A DNA stretch of 8,964 nt from contig DASUGK010000098.1 in assembly GCA_036274075.1 (NCBI GenBank), positions 1 through 8,964 of the forward strand, given 5' to 3'. Under the pieces are notes generated by a model. That model saw only the letters and a list, made by a program, of their open reading frames with translations. It was not told the origin of the DNA and searched no databases. The number at the start of each line of letters is the position of its first letter. Position 1 is the stretch's first letter. The DNA is from CADEED01 sp036274075 (GTDB lineage: Bacteria; Pseudomonadota; Gammaproteobacteria; Steroidobacterales; Steroidobacteraceae). The position numbers were made by a program, and so were the translations under genes. Shown piece by piece: positions 5,397 through 8,964 of the stretch.

Positions 5397-6391
5397 GCCT
5401 GCCGACCCTGCCGACAATAGCCATCACCATGGGCGATGCCGCGGGCATCGGCCCCGAAGTGATCATGAAGGCGCTGGCCGCACCCGGCGTGTACGCCTTC
5501 TGCCGTCCGCTGGTGATCGGCGATGCCGCCCGGCTGCAGCTCGCGGGCGAGCGAGTGCACAGCACGCTGTCGATCGACAGCGTCGCGGACCCGCGCAGCG
5601 CGGCGTACGCGCACGGCAGCGTCGCCTGCGTGGATCTCGCCAACATCCCGGCCGGGCTGCCCTTCGGCAGGACTTCCGCCGTCGCGGGCGAGGGCGCGTA
5701 TCGCTACATCGAGCGCGCGGTGCGCCTGGTGCAGGAGGGCGTGGCGCAGGCGGTCTGCACCGCGCCGCTCAGCAAGGAGGCGCTTCACGCCGCCGGCCAC
5801 AGGTATCCCGGGCACACCGAGCTGCTCGCCGCGCTCGCCGGCACGCCGGAGGTGTCGATGATGCTGGTGGCGCCGAAGCTGCGCGTCATCCACGTGACCA
5901 CCCACATCGGGTTGCTGGACGCGATCGAGCGCATCGACGCGCCGCTGGTGGAGCGCGTGATCGCGCGCGCCCACGGCGTGCTGGCGCGCGCCGGCATCGC
6001 GAAGCCGCGCATCGGCGTGTGCGGCATCAATCCGCACGCCGGCGAGAATGGGTTGTTCGGCCGCGGCGAGGAAGCCGCGAAGATCGAACCCGCAGTCCGC
6101 AACGCGCAGGCCCGGGGCTGGGACGTGAAAGGACCGCTGCCCGCCGACACCTTGTTCTTCCTTGCCGCGCGCGGCGACTACGACATCGTCGTGGCCATGT
6201 ACCACGACCAGGGCCACGGGCCGATCAAGGTGCTCGGGCTCGAGGCGGGCGTGAATATCACCGTCGGACTGCCCATGGTCCGGACTTCGGTCGACCACGG
6301 CACCGCCTTCGACATCGCAGGTCTCGGTGTGGCAGACGAGCGCAGCCTGATCGAAGCGCTGAGGCAAGCCGCCGAACTCGCGCCTCGCTGA
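5393..6391 (+). CDS. pdxA2: PdxA2-type 4-phospho-D-threonate/D-erythronate dehydrogenase (PdxA family)
   Basis: This 332-residue protein is an NAD-dependent, divalent-metal oxidative decarboxylase of the PdxA family. The start ITMGDAAGIGPEV (11-23) is the family N-terminus. The metal-binding histidines expected from E. coli PdxA (H166, H211, H266) correspond to H171 in VTTH, H215 in NPHAGE and H271 in YHDQGH. Other conserved segments are GPLPADTLF, GVNITVGLP and RTSVDHGTAFDIAG. TAPLSKEALHAAGHRYPGHTE (split around 123-143) resembles the PdxA2 subgroup rather than the TGPVHKGVIN form of biosynthetic E. coli PdxA. PdxA2 enzymes oxidise D-threonate or D-erythronate 4-phosphate at C3; the product decarboxylates to dihydroxyacetone phosphate. 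The ATGA overlap with the kinase stop and absence of ksgA/surA-type neighbours support the catabolic role. A pyridoxine-biosynthesis role is the alternative and is less likely here. It is the last gene of the operon. Confidence 0.88.
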   Translation: MSLPTLPTIAITMGDAAGIGPEVIMKALAAPGVYAFCRPLVIGDAARLQLAGERVHSTLSIDSVADPRSAAYAHGSVACVDLANIPAGLPFGRTSAVAGEGAYRYIERAVRLVQEGVAQAVCTAPLSKEALHAAGHRYPGHTELLAALAGTPEVSMMLVAPKLRVIHVTTHIGLLDAIERIDAPLVERVIARAHGVLARAGIAKPRIGVCGINPHAGENGLFGRGEEAAKIEPAVRNAQARGWDVKGPLPADTLFFLAARGDYDIVVAMYHDQGHGPIKVLGLEAGVNITVGLPMVRTSVDHGTAFDIAGLGVADERSLIEALRQAAELAPR

Positions 6392-6414
6392 GTTTTTCCT
6401 CGCCTCCCCGTGCC

Positions 6415-6437
6415 GCGGCGCGCGAACTTGGCGCCGC
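6415..6437 (+). terminator. Possible weak terminator hairpin after pdxA2
   Basis: GCGGCGC (6415-6421) pairs with GCGCCGC (6431-6437) around a 9-base loop, 24 bp after the operon's last stop. The downstream tail is only CTTCCTGGCTT, not a clean T-run, so efficiency is doubtful. Its place at an operon end is the main support. Confidence 0.3.
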
Positions 6438-6441
6438 CTTC

Positions 6442-6607
6442 CTGGCTTAAAATCAAAAACGCTCATATTCGGTCGTTCACGCGGCGAATTTCTCGTGCTT
6501 TGTGCGAAAATGTGTTAATTCTTGCGCCTTCTGATCGTTGATGAGAACTTTTGATCGAAGAGCAGAGGCATCGAATGCCCGGCTCATTAATGAAGGAAGG
6601 GGGAAAC
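6442..6607 (+). promoter_or_regulatory. AT-rich leader upstream of the TonB-dependent receptor
   Basis: This stretch is visibly richer in A/T than all surrounding coding sequence (TTAAAATCAAAAA near 6447, ATTTCTCG near 6489, AAAATGTGTTAATTC near 6507). That is the usual appearance of a promoter region here. I cannot place a -35/-10 pair with confidence; CATATT (6464-6469) is one weak -10 candidate. Two copies of TGATCG (6532-6537, 6552-6557) are spaced exactly 20 bp apart. A strong GGAAGGGGG lies just before the receptor ATG. Confidence 0.45.
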
Positions 6608-8964
6608 ATGAAGGCGAATTCTCGGCCGGGTTGGGCGCGCGACGTGAACGCGGGCCGTCTGCTACTGGCCACTCTCGTGTCGGCGGCGTGTTCGGGTGCG
6701 TACGCGCAGGAGACTCCTGCGGCGCAAACGCCCGAGGAAGGCGAGGTCATCGTCGTCACCGGTTCGCGCATCGCGCGCGACCTGGCGGACGCCTCGACTC
6801 CGATCTCGGTGATCGGCTCCGAGGAGATCCGGCTCTCCGGCACGCTGAACGTCGACAAGGTGCTCGGCGATCAGCCCCAGTTCGTGCAGGCCACCAACGG
6901 TGGCAACAGCGCCAACACCGTTCCCGCCGGCTCCGCCGCCGGCGCGGCCTACGCCAACCTGCGCGGCTTCGGCCCGACGCGCAGCCTGACGCTGGTCAAC
7001 GGCCGGCGCTTCGCGATCTTCGGGCCCGAGCAGGTCACCGACCTCAACACCATCCCGGCCGCGCTGGTGAAGCGCACCGAGGTCGTCACCGGCGGTTCGT
7101 CCGCGGTGTACGGCTCGGACGCCATCACCGGCGTCGTCAACTTCATCATGCGCGACGACTTCGAGGGCATCGAGACCGGCGCGCAATACGGCTTCGACAG
7201 CTCGACGAATTCGCCGATCTTCAACGTCGACCTGACCGCGGGCCTCAACTTCTCGGAAGGCCGCGGAAACTTCGTCGCCTCGCTGAACTACTACAAGCGC
7301 GAAGGCTTCACACGCGATGAGCGCGGCGACTGGGCCGAGCTGCCCTACGGCGAGGCCTGCGTCACCCAGGAAAGCTGGAGCGACAGCATGATCGGCACCG
7401 CCAATGGCGCGAGTGCCGCCAACTGCGCGGCATCGGGCGGCGAGATGGGCTTCGTGTTCGCCGGCAGCGGCGACATCCCCAACGGACGCTTCACGCTGAC
7501 CGGCGCGCAGCTCGCAAACGCCGGCGTCCAGACCGCGCTCGCCAATGCCGGCCTCGCAGGCCTGGGCGCCAACGGCTTCACGTTCAACGACGACGGCACG
7601 CCGGGCAGCCAGCGCCTGGTCAACCGTCCGGCCGATGACTTCAACCTGACGAAGTTCAACTACCTGCAGGTGCCGGCCGAACGCTACATGGCCAACATCT
7701 TCACGCACTTCGACTTCACGGACCGCGTGACCGGCTACGCCGAACTGCACTACAGCAAGAACAAGGTCGACCAGCAGCTGACGCAGTCGAACATCAACGC
7801 GACCTCGCTGATCGACGTCGACAACCCGTACCTCGACGCCAACATGCGCGCACTGCTGGTGGCGCTCGACGCGGCCGAGGCACCCACCACCACGCTGCCC
7901 GCGCAGGGCAGCCTCGTGCAGACCACCACGCAGAACGACGGCCTGGCCATCATCAACGGCGGCCGCCGCCTGGTGGAACTGCCGTTCCGTCACAACGTGG
8001 ACGACCACGACGTGTATCGCGTCGCCGTCGGTATCCGCGGCGACCTCGGCGATGCCTCCGAGAAGTGGTTCCGCAACCTCAAGTACGACGTGTACTACAG
8101 CTATGCGAAGTCCGAGGACACCAGCACCCAGGACGGCGCGGCTTCGCGCAGCCAGTACGCGCTGGCGTTGCTGCGGCCGACTCCCACCACGGATCCCATT
8201 GCCAACGTGTTCGGCCAGAGCCTGACGCCGGCGGCCGTGGACGCCATCGCGATCCATTCCGTGAACACCACGAATGCCGAGCAGTCGATCGCGTCGGCCT
8301 CGTTGACCGGCGACGCGTTCGACACCTGGGCGGGCGCGGTGGGCTTCTCGTTCGGTCTCGAATGGCGCAAGGCCGAGGCGGAGTACCTGCCTGACTCCTA
8401 TCTGCGCAGCGGCGACGTCGCGGGATTCAACGCCGGTCAGCCGACGGCGGGCGACGTGACCGCCACCGAGATCTTCGGCGAAGTGCGCATCCCGATCCTG
8501 GCCAATCTGCCCGGCGTGCAGAACCTCAGTCTCAACGGCGGCTTCCGCAGCTCTGACTACAACCTCGACGGCGTGGGCCGCGTCGACACCTACCTGTACG
8601 GCATGGACTGGCGCATCGCGGATGAGTTGAAAGTGCGCGCACAGTTCCAGCACGCCATCCGCGCGCCGAACATCGGCGACCTGTACGGCGGCCAGCAGCT
8701 GAACTTCCCGACGCTGGTCGATCCTTGCGGCAACCAGAACATCAACCAGCAGACGCCGGAGGTGCGCGCAGTGTGCATCGCCACCGGCGTGCCGACGGCG
8801 TCGGTGTTCACCCAGGGCGTGCAGCCCAACAACACCGTGCCGGTCGTCTCGGGTGGCAACCCGGACCTGCAGGAAGAATCCTCCGACACCTTCACGTTCG
8901 GCTTCGTGATCACGCCGATCGAGAACCTGTACATGTCGATCGACTACTTCGACATCAGCCTCGA
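6608..8964 (+). CDS. TonB-dependent outer-membrane receptor (3' end beyond window)
   Basis: About 785 residues are present with no stop, so the gene continues past the window; relatives are commonly 900-1000 residues. The signal peptide core LLLATLVSAACSGAYA ends at residue 33 with likely cleavage AYA/Q. A TonB box follows (EVIVVTGSRI, 46-55). The plug domain has PISVIGSEEI, ANLRGFGPTRSLTLVNGRR, TEVVTGGSSAVYGSDAITG and VVNFIMRDDFEG. After about residue 190 come alternating beta-barrel strands such as NFVASLNYYKR and IFTHFDFTDRVTGYAELHYS. Later landmarks are VRAQFQHAIRAPNIGDLY, a cysteine pair in the VDPC...VC loop, and GGNPDLQEESSDTFTFGFV, all typical of proteobacterial carbohydrate/unknown-substrate receptors. 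ATGs at 6575 and 6590 are in the same frame, but 6608 has the Shine-Dalgarno GGAAGGGGG and gives the most usual signal peptide. The substrate is unknown. The gene lies 216 bp after the acid-sugar operon and probably has its own promoter. Confidence 0.93.
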   Translation, partial: MKANSRPGWARDVNAGRLLLATLVSAACSGAYAQETPAAQTPEEGEVIVVTGSRIARDLADASTPISVIGSEEIRLSGTLNVDKVLGDQPQFVQATNGGNSANTVPAGSAAGAAYANLRGFGPTRSLTLVNGRRFAIFGPEQVTDLNTIPAALVKRTEVVTGGSSAVYGSDAITGVVNFIMRDDFEGIETGAQYGFDSSTNSPIFNVDLTAGLNFSEGRGNFVASLNYYKREGFTRDERGDWAELPYGEACVTQESWSDSMIGTANGASAANCAASGGEMGFVFAGSGDIPNGRFTLTGAQLANAGVQTALANAGLAGLGANGFTFNDDGTPGSQRLVNRPADDFNLTKFNYLQVPAERYMANIFTHFDFTDRVTGYAELHYSKNKVDQQLTQSNINATSLIDVDNPYLDANMRALLVALDAAEAPTTTLPAQGSLVQTTTQNDGLAIINGGRRLVELPFRHNVDDHDVYRVAVGIRGDLGDASEKWFRNLKYDVYYSYAKSEDTSTQDGAASRSQYALALLRPTPTTDPIANVFGQSLTPAAVDAIAIHSVNTTNAEQSIASASLTGDAFDTWAGAVGFSFGLEWRKAEAEYLPDSYLRSGDVAGFNAGQPTAGDVTATEIFGEVRIPILANLPGVQNLSLNGGFRSSDYNLDGVGRVDTYLYGMDWRIADELKVRAQFQHAIRAPNIGDLYGGQQLNFPTLVDPCGNQNINQQTPEVRAVCIATGVPTASVFTQGVQPNNTVPVVSGGNPDLQEESSDTFTFGFVITPIENLYMSIDYFDISL

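Noticed and set aside
4967..6466. A 499-codon open frame on the minus strand opposite pdxA2
   Set aside because: It mirrors the pdxA2 coding frame, has low-complexity Arg/Ala/His/Gly composition and no recognisable motif or signal.
6538..7320. A 260-codon plus-strand open frame overlapping the receptor start
   Set aside because: Translation is Arg/His/Gly-rich and the receptor frame explains the region fully.
6662..8653. A 663-codon open frame on the minus strand opposite the TonB-dependent receptor
   Set aside because: The plus strand encodes a clear receptor over the whole stretch. The antisense translation has the Val/Arg/Ala/His-rich composition expected from the complement of GC-rich codons and shows no domain.
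1..8964. Mobile elements, CRISPR arrays, tRNA or rRNA genes
   Set aside because: I looked for transposase-like proteins, terminal repeats, regularly spaced repeats and tRNA/rRNA landmarks and saw none.

Overview
This is a GC-rich (roughly two-thirds G+C by eye) bacterial chromosomal window. The outer-membrane TonB-dependent receptor, the exported c-type cytochrome and several signal peptides indicate a Gram-negative bacterium. The receptor's plug sequence style and the gene content suggest a proteobacterium, possibly a gammaproteobacterium of the Steroidobacter/Nevskiales/Xanthomonadales kind. That placement is inference from style only. No mobile element, CRISPR array, tRNA or rRNA is visible.

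Layout. Bases 1-43 hold the last codons of an upstream gene. A short gap leads to a GTG-started exported monoheme cytochrome c (71-643). A 66-bp gap with a 24-bp dyad precedes an exported 351-residue protein of unknown function (710-1765). After a 109-bp gap comes a YihY/BrkB-family inner-membrane protein (1875-2738). It overlaps tail-to-tail by 11 bp with a small secreted protein of unknown function on the minus strand (2728-3165). That gene diverges from the main recognisable unit across only 36 bp, which carry a perfect GGCGCG-N8-CGCGCC dyad.

The main unit is a three-gene plus-strand operon with ATGA stop/start overlaps at both junctions. It encodes a KdgT-family sugar-acid permease (3202-4164), a four-carbon acid-sugar kinase of the former DUF1537 family (4161-5396) and a PdxA2-type dehydrogenase (5393-6391). 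From established family knowledge, this set would import a sugar acid such as D-threonate or D-erythronate, phosphorylate it at C4, and oxidise it so that it decarboxylates to dihydroxyacetone phosphate plus CO2. PdxA here is therefore more likely catabolic than part of vitamin B6 synthesis.

A 216-bp, comparatively AT-rich intergenic region follows. It leads to a large TonB-dependent receptor (6608 to beyond the window end) with signal peptide, TonB box, plug and most of the barrel. Its substrate cannot be read from sequence; a role in delivering a related carbohydrate or sugar acid is only suggested by position.

I found no convincing sign of an undescribed multi-gene system. The points most worth a second look are the substrate and missing regulator of the acid-sugar operon, the two exported proteins of unknown function, and the dyads in the short intergenic gaps.
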